NCBI GenBank assembly: GCA_950295325.1
Contig: OX485809.1
Span: 6,326,001-6,386,000, forward strand
Source: Polytrichum commune
Taxonomy: Eukaryota; Streptophyta; Polytrichopsida; Polytrichales; Polytrichaceae
DNA: 60,000 nt
Direction: 5' to 3'
In this document: positions 34,235-46,600 of the stretch, in pieces
How positions within the stretch are numbered: position 1 is the first letter of the stretch
Layout: every line of letters begins with the position of its first letter
Made by a program: the position numbers and the translations under genes
The notes under the pieces: generated by a model
Told to the model about the DNA's origin: nothing
Database searches by the model: none
Seen by the model: the letters and a program-made list of their open reading frames with translations, nothing else

Positions 34235-37229
34235 CCTCTCAATCCATCATAAAAACTTTGAAGAGGCATGCAATCTAGAGATTGTTGTTTTCAATAGATT
34301 TGACACCAAAATTAGCTTGAGAGACCCCAAATTGTCTAGTTTGAACCATTCAATATAACCAACTACAAATTTAATACAAATGGTCACGTCGTTTTTATGT
34401 TGGATGGATAAGAGATATATATGCTTGTATGCGGCAATTCCCTCTCGACCTCAATTACAAGTTCACTATAATTAGCATACAAGTCCTATGCAATTTTCTC
34501 ACGTTGATGAAAGAACAATGCAAATCTACCAAGTGTTGTGTAAACTTTCTAGTTACACAAGCCAAGTGTTCAGTGATGTAGGCCAATTGCCTTGGACTCA
34601 TATGCTTTGTAGTGATTGGGCAAAAACGATTGAGCCAAGCTGCACCACAAGTTCCCTTTGCCCAAGACTTGAGTCCTTGTGGTTATAAGAACAAGGATTT
34701 GAGTATATTTGGAATTAGGCATGAATTTTAAACAATTCCAACTGCTAATATGACGTACACTAGATCACAAACTACACAAATATGATGGTTGGTGAACGTG
34801 GCATCACTAGAAACTTGTTTTGTGTAACTGGAAAATTTGCATATATAGCATAATGGTTGATTTGCATTGTTCTTTCATTCGACATAAGACAATTGCATAG
34901 GACTCGTATGCTAAGTAATGTCTATAGGGAAGTCCTTGTGTACAAGGGTGTTGGCAGCACAAGTTTGAGTGTGTAGAGCAGATTTTTGGGCTATAGTCCG
35001 AATAGAGTTTTTTTTTGAAACTAAGTTTTTGGAAGATAGATGAAAACAGTGGACTATAGTCAGATGAAAGCACATCCCTAGCGGTTTGAGCAATCGGATG
35101 CCGCAGGAAGGAGTTATAACCGCCTGGGAAGAAGGGTGATAAAGGACTATAGTCTGGAGAAGAAAGAGGGCCATTTTCAACGAGTGTTTACGGGCTATAG
35201 TCTAGAGTAGTTGCTGATAGGCGAAGAGAGTGTAGGATCGGCCAAGTGCCGTAGTTTGAAGAACATTCCTTCAACTCTGTGATAGAGTGAAGCGTAGGCA
35301 ATGTAAACAGTTTGCAATCTGAAATTGAGTAAGTAAACTTTGAGGAAAAGCATAAATGTATGTGAGTAATATGGTGTAATGAAGAGAGATTTCAAAGCGA
35401 GCGACCTAGAGTCTGAGATTGGAGTCACAATGTGATTGATGATTTAAAGGACTGATTGTACGAGGAAGGAAGCAAAGAGAGCGAGTGAATGTGTATCAGA
35501 GAATAGAGAGACAAATCAGGGAAATTGGAGACATAATATTCAAGATTAAGAAAACCTAGAGAGAATGAATTACTGAGAGGAAAAAGAGAACGTTGTAAGA
35601 GCAATAGGACTATAGTTCATCGGAGCGTTGCTGGAGAGGTAATGCTGAAGGGTAATGGGAGAAGAAATACCTACTTGTGTTACTGAGGGTCATTAAGGAT
35701 AAGAGCACCGAATCAGAGGCAAAGTGAAGAGAGAGAGAGATATTGTTATGGAGTTGAGACTTACGCTAAAGCGCGGAGCAGAGAAAGACTATAGTCCAGA
35801 AAGAGAGTTAGCAGCTTGAGAGGAATATAGGTTAAAGAGGCAGAGAGGAAGGGAGGTAGGAGTGTAGTAAAATGATGAAAGTGCAGATGGGCTAATCCCT
35901 GAATTGAGAGAAATACAAGCGGAGAGACGTACTATTGATCATGACCTAGCATGTGAGATGACTGTATGAGGTTGAGACAAGGAATTGAGGGATGAGTGAT
36001 TGAGTTTACCTATGTTATTGGCATGAGTAATATGTGGTTAACCAAGGCTTAAGCCAATATAAAATATAGTCCGGTGTGATTATCTTATCTTGAAGTGTGC
36101 AGAGATTGCAGACCGGATTGGAATGGAAAATGGTTCATGAATGAGATAAGTTGTTAAATGAAGATTGATGCAAATAAGATAATTAATGAATCAATTGCAT
36201 TGAATGAAGTTATGTGAATTTGAATTGAAAACATTGCATTGTTGTTTTGTGGAAACCAAAGGATACTAACCCCAATAGGATGAAAAATCCATTGGCTGAA
36301 TATTGACCGGTTACTCAAAGACAATAGTCCCAATTTATGAAATTCACGACAGAAATAGGTCGAACCTTAGAGTGATAGTACCTACATGAAAGATAGGACA
36401 GACAACACTCACTACAGAACCAACACGAATGAACTAATAAAAAAGAGAAATAATGGGATGAATTCATGTTGAAGAGTAAAAGAGTGAAGAATACCACATA
36501 TTGTTGTTATAAACCTTAATCCAATGTGACATTAACCCTTATAGACACTAGCTCAGTCTTCCTGGAGACCTTGTTCCCTGGGTTTTTTTTTGGTTTTGAG
36601 AGACATAGCAAAAACTTACTACAGAGTGACAGACAATTATGAACTGTTTTTTAATAAGGAGATTATAGAGTAATTTTAATTTTGTGATTGCAAGTTGGAA
36701 TAATATAACAACTCATATCTGAATAGACATTCAAACAGTAAAGAGAATATTCAAATATGTAGTTCTCAAATGATGAAAAATATATAATATGTAGTCTTGA
36801 AGCCTAGTAACTAATAGACTACTCAATCAATTGGTTTCATTCGGTGTGGAGGACTGAGGATCTTAAGCTTCCAGACCGAATGGCTCGTTATGGGAAGTCT
36901 TTCCCATTTGTATATAAAACTCAACAAAGACAACTATTATAAGGCTCTTACAATTTGGTTGCCCTCAACAGTGTTGAGACATTGCTTGAGACGTGTGCCC
37001 TCATATTTGTCACTCACCAACCCCAACATGAAAGCATTCTCATGTCATTTTAGAAGGGGGGTAGGGGAGGTTCCATATCCCCAATTTGTTTGAAAGCAAC
37101 CCTCTATTTGCAATTCCCTTGACCCCTGTGACCAAATTTGTTTGCAGCAGCGCTTAGGAGTTAAGACATAATTGTTAGAATACTTCAAAAACCAATTCCA
37201 ATGGTCTTTGTTAGACTTAATGTGTCAGT
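34235..37229. other. Intergenic; purine-rich tract with recurring CTATAGT, no recognised gene
   Basis: From about 35040 to 36020 the plus strand is strongly biased to A and G. CTATAGT recurs at 34991, 35054, 35147, 35195, 35610 and 35789, usually as GGACTATAGTC or GGGCTATAGTC. A segment at 34685-34815 resembles 10735-10860, and 36510-36590 resembles 26780-26870, so parts are dispersed repeats. No credible coding frame. Confidence 0.45.
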
Positions 37230-38180
37230 TGGTTGTCTTTGGATTTTTCTTTTTGCAATTGTTTGCAACTTTTTGTAGAAGCCACATATGGATGGTGGAT
37301 CCACGTTAGTTTTCTTAAATTACAACTAATAGCCTACTTGCAAAATTCGGATCGAGTTTTTTCTGGAAGATGTTGGATCTTAGTTGAATGTTGTCTTCAA
37401 ATTCTCCTTGTCCCTGCACCTCGCAGGTTGACTTGAAACTTTTTGCTAACTGTTTGCAACGATTTGAAAGAGCCCCATGTGAAGCTAATTGAATTCTCTT
37501 AGAGCACAACTGATAGACTACAAAAGGAACCGGTTCCAGTTTGCTCTGGAAGACTTATGATCTTAGGTGGTTGTCTTCATTGAATTCTCCCTGCTCCCTG
37601 CACTTAGGAGGGTTACCTTGAAACTCAACGCAACTTTTCCCAATGTTTTGTACGAGCCCCGCGTGGAGCCACATTGTATTTTTTGAAGCACAACATTTAT
37701 TATAGACTACTCACAAAACTGGGACCAAGTTGCTTTGGAAGACATTGAATTGGGAGCCACAATAATTGCTGGTTGCAATGTCCTTAAATTCTCTCATTGC
37801 AACTTTTTGCAACTTTTTGCAGGCGTCCCACATGAAGCCACATTAATTTTTCTTAAAGTATAACCAACACACTACTCAAAAAACCAGCTCAAGTTCACTT
37901 TGGAAAACCTATTAATATATCTTTGCTGAACGCAATTGTTTTCAAATTCTCCCCATTCCCTGCACTTCAAAGGGTTGACTAAAACCTTTTCTGTAACTGG
38001 TTCCCAATGTCTTGCACGAGCCCCACATGGAGCCACAATAATTTTCTCAGAACTCAGAACTGATAGACTACTCAGAAAAACCGGTTCGGAGCCATTTTGG
38101 GAGACTTAGGATCTTACTAGCTGGACAATCTTCCCATTCCTTGCACCTGGGACGGTTAGCTTGAACCTCTTTGCAGGAGC
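37230..38180. repeat. Satellite-like tandem array, five units of about 185-205 bp
   Basis: Diverged units at about 37230-37440, 37441-37630, 37631-37812, 37813-37995 and 37996-38178. Each carries, in order, a TTTGCAAC/TGTTTTG block, GAGCCCCACATGGAGCCACA-type, TAGACTACTCA-type, GGTTC(A/C)(A/G)GT-type, GGAAGACTTAGGATCTTA-type, TTCTCCCCATTCCCTGCAC-type, then GGGTTGACTTGAAAC-type. There is no long frame through the array. The units differ by substitutions and small indels, so the array is old. Confidence 0.75.
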
Positions 38181-38354
38181 GCGGCCTCGCGCAGCGTGTA
38201 GCTCACAGGATTAGCACTCGTCCTTGTTATTACATTATCCCCAGTCTGGCTCAAGTCACCTTTTGTACAGCTGCGCGCAGACAGTAAATAAATTTTTATC
38301 TTCAGAAAGGGCCAACTTCACGCAGTCACATTCTCCTGTTTGTTTTCTGGCACA

Positions 38355-38520
38355 AAACATACACTTGATGATGAATAACTTTTTCATATGAGCTCCAAAA
38401 ACTACAAGGTAAATGTGTACCGGCACGATTTGGAATTCAGCAATCATCTTGCACTAATGGTGTGTTTCGCATCCTTGGAGAGGTGACCGTGGATGCAGAA
38501 CTAAAAATGTCCATTTAAGG
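38355..38520 (+). repeat. Dispersed repeat R1, right-half fragment
   Basis: TTTTTCATATGAGCTCCAAA, ATCTTGCACTAATGGTGTGT and CGCATCCTTGGAGAGGTGAC follow the R1 tail order. The left half is absent. Confidence 0.45.
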
Positions 38521-38908
38521 CCTGCTCAATCGCCTGGCCAGCTTCCATGGTAACCAGAAAGGGCAGGCCGGAAGAGCTTGACCCAATGCACGGAGACTTG
38601 AAATCATAACAAGCTGTATATTGCAGAGTATCATATTGTCACTCTTGGCGTGAAGAATTATAGAGAAAACATCATCATGATATGGAGCACTAGACCTGTG
38701 CGGTGGGGTCAGGCTTGTGGTGCTCAGTTTGAGGCCCGATAATCCTGCTGCCTCCCAAAGTTAATGTTGTATGAGTCAAGCCAGCCATCCGGAGCCATGA
38801 TTTGGCCGGTGGATGGTGTAACTACACTTTTGGCAGCTGCTATTCAGATCGATCATCTCTCTGCAGCTTGGAGGAGGAATTTGGACTGACCAACCAGGTT
38901 GAGTACAT

Positions 38909-38932
38909 CATCATCATCATCATCATCATCAT
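38909..38932. repeat. TCA microsatellite
   Basis: Eight or so uninterrupted TCA/ATC triplets, ending in ATGATG. Confidence 0.9.
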
Positions 38933-38998
38933 GATGTTTATGAGCAGCAGCTACAGCAGCATGAGCGCACTAGTTACTTTCCAAGAGTTCCATGTTTA

Positions 38999-39812
38999 TG
39001 GGGCTCCAATGAGGCAAGCTGCCAGGAAGATTGCAGGGCGCATCTGGGAGTCCACAAGGGTAGAGGTCTGGTGAAATAAATATGTGAGAGAGGATATTGA
39101 GCTTGACAAGTGGGTGGTGGCATTTGTTTTGGGATATGAGTGCATATTTGGGATACCAGCTCAATGTCGTATGATTGGTATATGCGTATGATTGTATGTA
39201 GGCCCGCCTGGTGTGCACAGATCATCATCTGTGTATCATAACCTGGTGACATATCCAATTGACAGACAGTAGGAGTAGTAGGTACACTTTTGGGGACTCC
39301 CTTGAGGCAAAACTGGCACGATTTGGGTCATTCGGGAGCCCACGAGAGTAGGGGTCCGATTGAATATGAGGATATTGAGCTTGACATCTGGGTGATGGCA
39401 TTTATATGGGATATGAGTGCTTATTTAAGCTACCAGCTCAAGTTGTGATTGGAATATGCTCATAACTGTATGTAGGCCAGCCTGGTGTGCATAGATCATC
39501 AGCTAAGAATCATAAGCTGGAGACATATCCAAATGACAGACAGTAGTAGCTACAGTTTTGGGGACTACCATGAGGCAAAATGGGACGATTTGGGGCATCT
39601 GGGAGTCCACATGAGTAAAGGTCTGATTAAACATGAGGGTATTGAGCTTGATATGTAGGTGGTGGTATTTTTGGGGGATCTGCGTCCTTATTGGGATGCC
39701 AGATCATTTGTGATTGTCAAATGTTCATAACTTGTATGTAAGCCCACCTGATGTGCACAGATCATACCCTGGTGACATATCCATAGCGAGACAGACAGTT
39801 GCAGGAGCTGGA
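38999..39812. repeat. Tandem array, three units of about 255-290 bp
   Basis: Units at about 38999-39290, 39291-39559 and 39560-39812. Each starts GGGG(A/C)CT near ATGAGGCAA and has ATATTGAGCTTGA, GGGATATGAGTGC, TGTATGTAGGCC(A/C)GCCTGGTG, CACAGATCAT, GACATATCCA and GACAGACAGT in that order. The array ends just before a possible untranslated exon of the downstream NPF gene, so it lies in or near that gene's promoter. Confidence 0.8.
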
Positions 39813-40700
39813 CAAAGGATCTCTGGCTGTACCAATATGCAGGTAAGAGTAACCATCAGGAGAACCTGCTGATGCAACCAGAATTATTCCAGCATCCACT
39901 AATTCCTAGTTCTGCATACTGTTCAGAATGTTCCAGAGTGAGAATCAATGGACCATCAAAATTATACAATATTGACACAATATTGGAGCTCCTTATTTCC
40001 GTTAATAAATCCCCTCCCCCTTCCCAAACAGTGGGAACAGTAGTACCATAGCCGACAATCAGATACTCTATATACAACGGAACATGTGGCGGCCATCGCC
40101 CACAACTTCCACCGTTCCGGAAAGGTGGGGGACCATATTAAAGTGATGTGCTATGTTCACAGGTGCAGAGGGCCAGAACAGCAGAGGGCCCTACTAGTTA
40201 CAAGACATAGGAAAACCTCTTCAATTTGAGTGTTTATAGGGATTATCACTTTCCAAGCCCAGCCTTGTCATTCATAATCAACTAGTGACCACCACCTGGT
40301 CAACCCACTATGATCATATCCTCACATTATGTATGCGTCTTGAACTCGGTGCAGTAGCATCTTATGTGCATTCTGTGCAGAGAATCTTCAAGACTTTTGT
40401 AGGTCATTGGTAGCAATCAACATCTTTAAAATTTAGAAAGTTGCAATTAAGTTCAATGAGGAGGAGAGATTGGGTTGCATATATAGCATAACTTGCAAGT
40501 GGCAAATTGGGTAATAACCTAGATAGCAGAGGTTGATGAATTCATACTTCTTTGTGTAATTTACTACAATTCTATCAAGTGAGCAGTGGAGTGAGACAAT
40601 GTGGAAATTAAGGGCATCAATGTAACTAGACTACTGATCAAATCTATTCATCTGAAATTGAACTGTTTTCTTGGTATATGTGCAGCAGGTGAATGGCATC
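39813..40700 (+). other. Probable 5' leader of the NPF gene
   Basis: A strong splice donor (ATGCAG|GTAAGAGT, intron from 39843) and acceptors at 40685 or 40688 (TGCAGCAG) just before the first coding ATG at 40701 suggest an untranslated first exon ending at 39842 and a leader intron of about 840 bp. This is inferred from splice-site quality only. Confidence 0.35.
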
Positions 40701-43700
40701 ATGGAGAATGGAGAGGAGAATACCAGCTGGCTGGTAGGGGATGGCACCGTGGACTATAAGGGCCAGCCAGCAGACAAAAGACGCACTGGTGGCTGGAAAT
40801 CCGCGCCTCTCATATTTGGTACTGTAATTTCATCCTCTCGAGAACAATCTAATCCTTGTTGTGCTAAGGTAGGTGTGCCTATCATGGGCATTTACAACTC
40901 CACCAAAAATCTTGGCCATTGAATGGGAGCAAGATATATCTCATCTGGATAGCAATTGCGAATCACGAATATTGTCAATAATAAGTTCCAAAAATCAGAG
41001 TTGAGATGCAAAATTTAAAAGAGTTCAAAGCAAAAATTCCTTCTTTTTAAAGTGATCGCATAGGCCCTCCTGATTGGATCATGTTCACTATTAAAGCTGG
41101 ATTATGATGTCTTGAATTTTGAGCACATATTCCAATCACATTGTAAGAAATGTCTTTTTGTGTCCATACTTACCTACAAGCCTTGCTATATACTGCTCAA
41201 ATAAGTTTGCAAACGAACAGGACGTAGCATTTCGCGCAAGACTAATTAACATGGCTATTGCCTTCAATATGCTAGTATAAGATGCTGATTGGTCTGAATT
41301 GCTCAATATATAATAATAGAAGAGAGCTTCAAAAGCACTTTGGCAGAAGATGATCGCTACTTCAGGATAGATCTTAAATGTCCATTTTTGAGAAAAGTCA
41401 AGCTCATAGTTATTAATCCAACAACTTCAATGCTCGGTGCAATGATCAGGGAGAACCGGCGGTTAGTTACAAATGAACCGGTTGAGTTTGAGAAATAACC
41501 AGTTGAAGTTCAAGGCTGCAGGAAAATTACCAATCATTTTAGAGAAATTTATAGAATATACCCAAGTTTAATAAAGGAAAACTGGAGGATGTCAACATGT
41601 AACCGGTTGGACTTGCAAACACTAGGATCTCAACTGATTATGCCCAAAAACCTCCCCGATCACTGGCTCGGTGGTGCTCAATTTTGCAATGTTTGGGGTC
41701 AGAAGTAGTACCCCTCTGAGATACATTTAAATTAACCGTGAGCCTTCTGTACTCCCTTTCCTACTTTTCTTGTGCCTCTTGGATGACCTGCCGCAAAGTC
41801 CGGGGCATGTATTGGTTTCTGGCCAGCACCTTTTGCCAATAAAGTTGGTGCCGTCAAGTTGATATGATATACAATAACAGAGACTCATCGGTTTTAGGGC
41901 TTAAGATTCGTGGGTATTATTCAGCTTGTTTTTCATTTTATCCAACTTCTACTAATCAACTTGACACAAATAAATTTTTTATGTATTAGCAAATCTAGGA
42001 TAAAACATCAGCAAAAATTGTATTGAAATTCGGTTCTCCCAAGATTTAGTTATGGTTATCATAAGTGCATGTTTGTTGATTCTTTAATTGAATACTTAGC
42101 TCCTCCTTGTTGTGTTCACTATTGAATATGGAATAGTTAATGAAATTTGAAGATGTAGTCAAATCTCTTTTGAACTTGTGTCTATGTGTTTGTTTTTGGA
42201 TCCTCGCCTAACCTCACAACCATCAAATATAGATGTCCAATTGAGAAAATTAACCAAATAACACCTGCATACCTTAGGGTAACTGGATTATGGGCACTGT
42301 GGTCGATCACCTTCCCCATGCGCACACTCTATTTCACACTAGTCAGGTTGATCAATATTCCACCTCATTTCCACTAATTAATAGCATCATCAGCATGGGT
42401 GAGCAATTAACATGCCCATGGTGACGGCTTAAATGCAGTGACAGAGACGTGTGAAAGGATGGCGGCCTTTGGGATTGGGCTCAACCTGGTCACCTACCTA
42501 GTCTCCAACTTGCACCTGCCAGTAGCATTCTCTGCCAACATTGTGACGAATTACCTTGGCACCGCGTACATGGTGTGCCTACTTGGAGGATACATTGCCG
42601 ACACTTGGATTGGTCGCTTCCGCACGATTCTACTGGGAGCTGTGTTGCAATTCCTGGTATTTAACTTCACTCCCCACCTTCAAGAAATTGATCTCTTCCA
42701 GCTCTTCCAATGCTATTTCATGCATTTGATTGAGAGACACAAATTAATTTCACAGCAGGATTCTTGGACTACAGATTTTCAGACATAAATTTTATATTCA
42801 ACTAATGAGCAACTGCACTTTCAATGGTGCACCATGATCATGTACTAAGGTGCTCATGTCAGATCATTTCCATACTTGTCGTGAATGGAGTGTGGTAAAA
42901 AACTGGACTCATATGCCCTGAAAACTGACTTCAATTTTGAGCTTCCATGACACATCACAAAAACATTTATAGTTCATAGCTTCTACTATGCTTGATATCA
43001 CGTGAACCCTTTCAGGATCAGCCTAAAATATGATCCAATATCCTAATAAGGCAGTGCAGGTTAAAATCTCTTAACCTTCAATGTGAACACTGAAGGTGAC
43101 TTTTCCATGACCTGGAGCATAAGTTTGTGGGTTATATTACCCACTGATATCCCTGGAATGGGACCAAGGTAGATGGGTTTTAAATGGTGATTGTTTTCAA
43201 CTAGCCCGCTTCTCCCATGATATGAAATATTCAATTAGTACAACATGGTTAGCAAATCCAAATCAAGGCTATATCCACTTTCCTCATAGTTTTTGGAGAT
43301 TGTATGAATCTCTTATTCATTATCAAAGTGAAGATTTTCGTGTTCATTAAATGGTCATATAGGTCTCCTCAATTATGCTGACCATTGAACCTATAATGGT
43401 TATCATATTTTGAGCATGTTGTCCAATATTTTTTTAACACATGATGTCTTTTTTACATCTATTCTTGGAGCCACAACAAATCACATACCACTCAAATATA
43501 GGTGGCCTAATAAGAAAAGTAACCAAATAAGGGTTGTCTACCTTACTTCATCAAACAATTGTTGCCTGGAGCTCAGGTGGCTGCTAATTAATAAGTGGCT
43601 AATTCTTTGATGTAATAAATTACCCCACACCAATTTATGATTGTGTGCAGGGCATGTTTGTGCTGACGCTCTCGGCCACATTGCCTGCCTTCCGGTTACC

Positions 43701-45744
43701 CCCATGCTCCAAAGACCCGGCCAGTAAAAACCCATGTCAACCTGCACACGGATGGGACATGGCCGTGCTATACATCGGCCTCTACTTGGTGGCCTTTGGC
43801 ACGGGGGGCATCAAGTCAAGTGTGTCGCCGCTTGGTGCGGACCAATTCGACGAGCATGATGTGCATGAGTCAAAGCTAAAGTCAGGCTTCTTCAACTGGT
43901 TTTTCATGGCAATCGAGGTCGGTGCTCTTCTCTCTGTCACTGTCCTCATTTACATCCAAGTGCAGCTTGGGCGTGGGTGGGGCTTTGGTGTCACGGCAGC
44001 CACCATGGTTTTCGCAATTTTTCTGTTTGTTGGTGGGGCTCCATTGTACAGATACCAACCCACTTTGCAAGGAAGCCCGTTGGCCCAGATCGCCCATGTG
44101 TATATCTCTGCGTTCTGCAACCGGAAGCTACCTTTGCCAGCCCCCAGCATGTTGCATGAGGTTAATTGTGAAATAATGGGAAATGGATTTGAGAAGATCC
44201 CCCACAGCAACCAATTTCGGTAAGCTCTGAATTGTTGCAAATGCAGCTATTTGATATTATATCATGTGATGACATGAATGAAATATCCTATTATACCTAC
44301 ACATATATGTGCAATTAGGTTGCCCCACACTAATTTTATTGACATTTCACACTATTGTGAATATTGGCTACCATAGTAACAAAATACAGGAATTGTTTTG
44401 TACTGTGGTTGCTATACAGATGAACAAACAAAGTTCTAATTTTTTGTGATACAAATTCAACCTAAGTAAAGAGGAAACCTATTTGCAAAGGCAACCCGAT
44501 TGCACATATCAGAGTAGTTGAGACGACAGAGCCCATGATGATCCATACATGGCAGTGTGGCACACTGACTATGTGTCAACTGTCTATAACCCATAGTTGA
44601 CCACCTTGTGTCAGTTATCATAATTATAATCAGTCCCATGTTGTCACCATTTTAGACCCTTTCTGAAAATGTTTTGTATATCCACTTTGCCTGCCGCACT
44701 TGCTTATAGACCAGGAAAACAAGGAAAATGTCTATGTCTAGTTCACAGTGCATTATGCAGTGTAATGCACTAGCACCGGTCCATTACCCGACACTAACTG
44801 CACCTCGGCCATGTTCAAGGTTTCTTGACAAAGCTGCGATTATAAACCACGAGCCGGGAGTGCCAGTGGTCCCAAGAGGCAGAAGAAAACCAGCAACAGT
44901 CACCCAGGTGGAAGAAGTGAAAATGGTGATGCGCATATTGCCAATCGCACTTCTCACAGTCGTGTTCTACACCGCATACGCACAACTGGTGACCTTCTCA
45001 GTGGAACAGGGGCAGACCATGGATCGGAGCATGGGCCGGAGTGGTTTCAAGATCCCGCCCGCAAGCTTGGGCGTGTTTCGGGAGCTCAGCATCATGCTCC
45101 TCCTCCCGATGTATGGGCCCTACTTTGTGCCCCTGATGAGGCGTGTCACCGGCCAGAAGCATGGGGTGACCACCCTGCAACGGATCGGCATTGGACTCGT
45201 GTTGTCCACCATCTCCATGTTGTGCGCCGCGCTCGTGGAGGCGCGGCGCCTACATGTCGCGCACCAGCACGGCCTGCGGGACTCCCCGGACGCGACCGTG
45301 CCAATGAGTGTGTTTTGGTTGGTGCCGCAGTTTGCAGTCCTGGGAACAGGCGAGGTGTTCACTCTCGTCGGCCAGCTCGAGTTCTGTTACAACGAGTCGC
45401 CCATCGGGATGCGGAGCATGGGAACAGCCGTGTTCCTTTGCACTGTCTCCCTTGGGTACTTCACGAGTAGCTTCCTCGTGTCAAGCGTCAATAGCTTGAC
45501 CCAGCGATCAGGAGGCTACGGCTGGCTCGTGACCAACTTGAACCAAGGACGGCTCGACTACTTCTACTACCTACTCATGATCATCACAGTCCTGAATTTC
45601 TTTGGGTTCCTCACATGCGCACACTGGTACACCTACAAAGCCTCGCTGTTCGAAGTCTCAGAGACCAAGATTGAAAAATTGTCTCGCCTCTCTCCTTATG
45701 ATGAACCCTGCAGCAGTGAAAAGTCACCAAATCCAAGCTGCTGA
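40701..45744 (+). CDS. NRT1/PTR family transporter, NPF6 (NRT1.1)-like, four exons
   Basis: Coding exons 40701-40818, 42439-42656, 43651-44219 and 44820-45744 join with consistent phases (one junction splits Val40, another Arg302) into 609 residues, a normal NPF length. NPF proteins are 12-helix plasma- or vacuolar-membrane proton-coupled transporters of nitrate, peptides or hormones. Visible hallmarks: VDYKGQPADKRRTGGW before helix 1; the ExxER proton-coupling motif ETCER (42-46); GRFRT with Thr102, equivalent to the CIPK23-phosphorylated Thr101 of Arabidopsis NRT1.1; Lys167 in GTGGIKSSV and Glu480 in GTGEVF, the expected salt-bridge pair. The NRT1.1 nitrate-binding His356 position is Tyr355 here (TAYAQL), so nitrate specificity should not be assumed. 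Introns 1 and 2 each contain a minus-strand R1 repeat. Family is certain; the subfamily rests on overall resemblance. Confidence 0.93.
41915..42290 (-). repeat. Dispersed repeat R1 in NPF intron 1
   Basis: Minus-orientation copy: on the plus strand it shows CCATCAAATATAGATGTCCA near 42225-42245. It is colinear with 52369-52740, sharing AGTGCATGTTTGTTGATT, TTGAATATGGAATAGTTA-like and AGTCAAATCTCTTT-like blocks. These two copies share a left part not seen in the other R1 copies. Confidence 0.65.
43170..43565 (-). repeat. Dispersed repeat R1 in NPF intron 2, near-complete
   Basis: On the plus strand it runs from TTTTCAACTAGCCCGCTTCT (tail) through TTAGCAAATCCAAATCAAGG, TTATTCATTATCAAAGTGAA, ATGGTTATCATATTTTGAGC and CATACCACTCAAATATAGGT to AACCAAATAAGGGTTGTCTA (head). 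This is the best single copy for defining the family. Confidence 0.75.
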
Positions 45745-46199
45745 GACACGATTTTCGTGATGTATGATAAAGAAACAGATGATTTTCTGACAATGTAGAA
45801 TTTTTTTCCAATAGCAACTAGCATGGGTTATAAGATTCAAGCCATATTACATCTGTCATTTGAACAGAAGATAGGATGTCAAATTGAACTTCAAAGAAGC
45901 CTATGAGCCACATCCCAAATATGTAACTTACTATTCACTTCCTTCATTACCATTCAAGAGAATGGGCACTACCAAATGTGTGTACAATTGATTGAAACTG
46001 ATTACCATTACAAGTCATGATAAGGCAACTTCAGAGTAATCCCTTCATCACACTAGACTACGGAATCTAGAATTGTAGAATATGACATATTAGTGGTATT
46101 TCAGTGGTATTTTGGTGCTTTCAGTGCTTAGATAATGCCATCTATTCTATTTATTACAATCTATTCTTAATATGTGACCTTGACTTTCTGCATCTACGG
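45745..46199. other. NPF 3' flank, nothing recognised
   Basis: Presumably contains the NPF 3' UTR. No other structure seen. Confidence 0.4.
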
Positions 46200-46600
46200 A
46201 CATTGAGGGTAAACATTACAAATGCAACAAACAGATTAATTGCCCTCACATGAGTCTGAAACAAAGACCATGAGAAATTACCTAACAATGTAAAAAATCA
46301 GAATATACAGTGACCTGATAAACAACTGAGTTGAAGTTGGGATGTTCGATGTGCGATGTGAGGTTATTTGGGTCCCCGTAGGAGAGGATTGTGCCAGCCA
46401 AAGAGGTAACTAGTTCAATACCAAGGCAACACTAGATTGAGGTTAAAGATTACAAATGCAATTTCACAACAGAGTGACAAGATTACAAAATCTGTGACAA
46501 AGACCGTAAGGTAATACCTAACATTGTAAGAAATCATTGTCTATGTTGGAATGTGCGATTTAAGGTTATTTGGGTCCTCGTGAGGGGAACCAAGGCGACA
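46200..46600. repeat. Tandem duplication of the U2 snRNA 3' end and flank
   Basis: A unit at about 46435-46600, which includes the last part of the U2 gene, is matched by a diverged unit at about 46200-46385. Shared blocks, in order: ATTACAAATGCAA, ACAAAGACC, TACCTAACA, GTTCGATGTGCGAT-type and GGTTATTTGGGTCC. The left unit has only the last 20 or so bases of a U2 gene, so it may be what is left of a second, tandem U2 copy. Confidence 0.6.

Noticed and set aside
37230-39812. CRISPR-like regularity of the tandem arrays
   Set aside because: Units are contiguous satellites without unique spacers, and the genome is eukaryotic.
44728-44819. Upstream part of the long frame leading into the last NPF exon
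   Set aside because: It is intron read-through. The acceptor at 44819 and donor at 44219 restore the split Arg codon and the NPF sequence QFRFLDKAAI.
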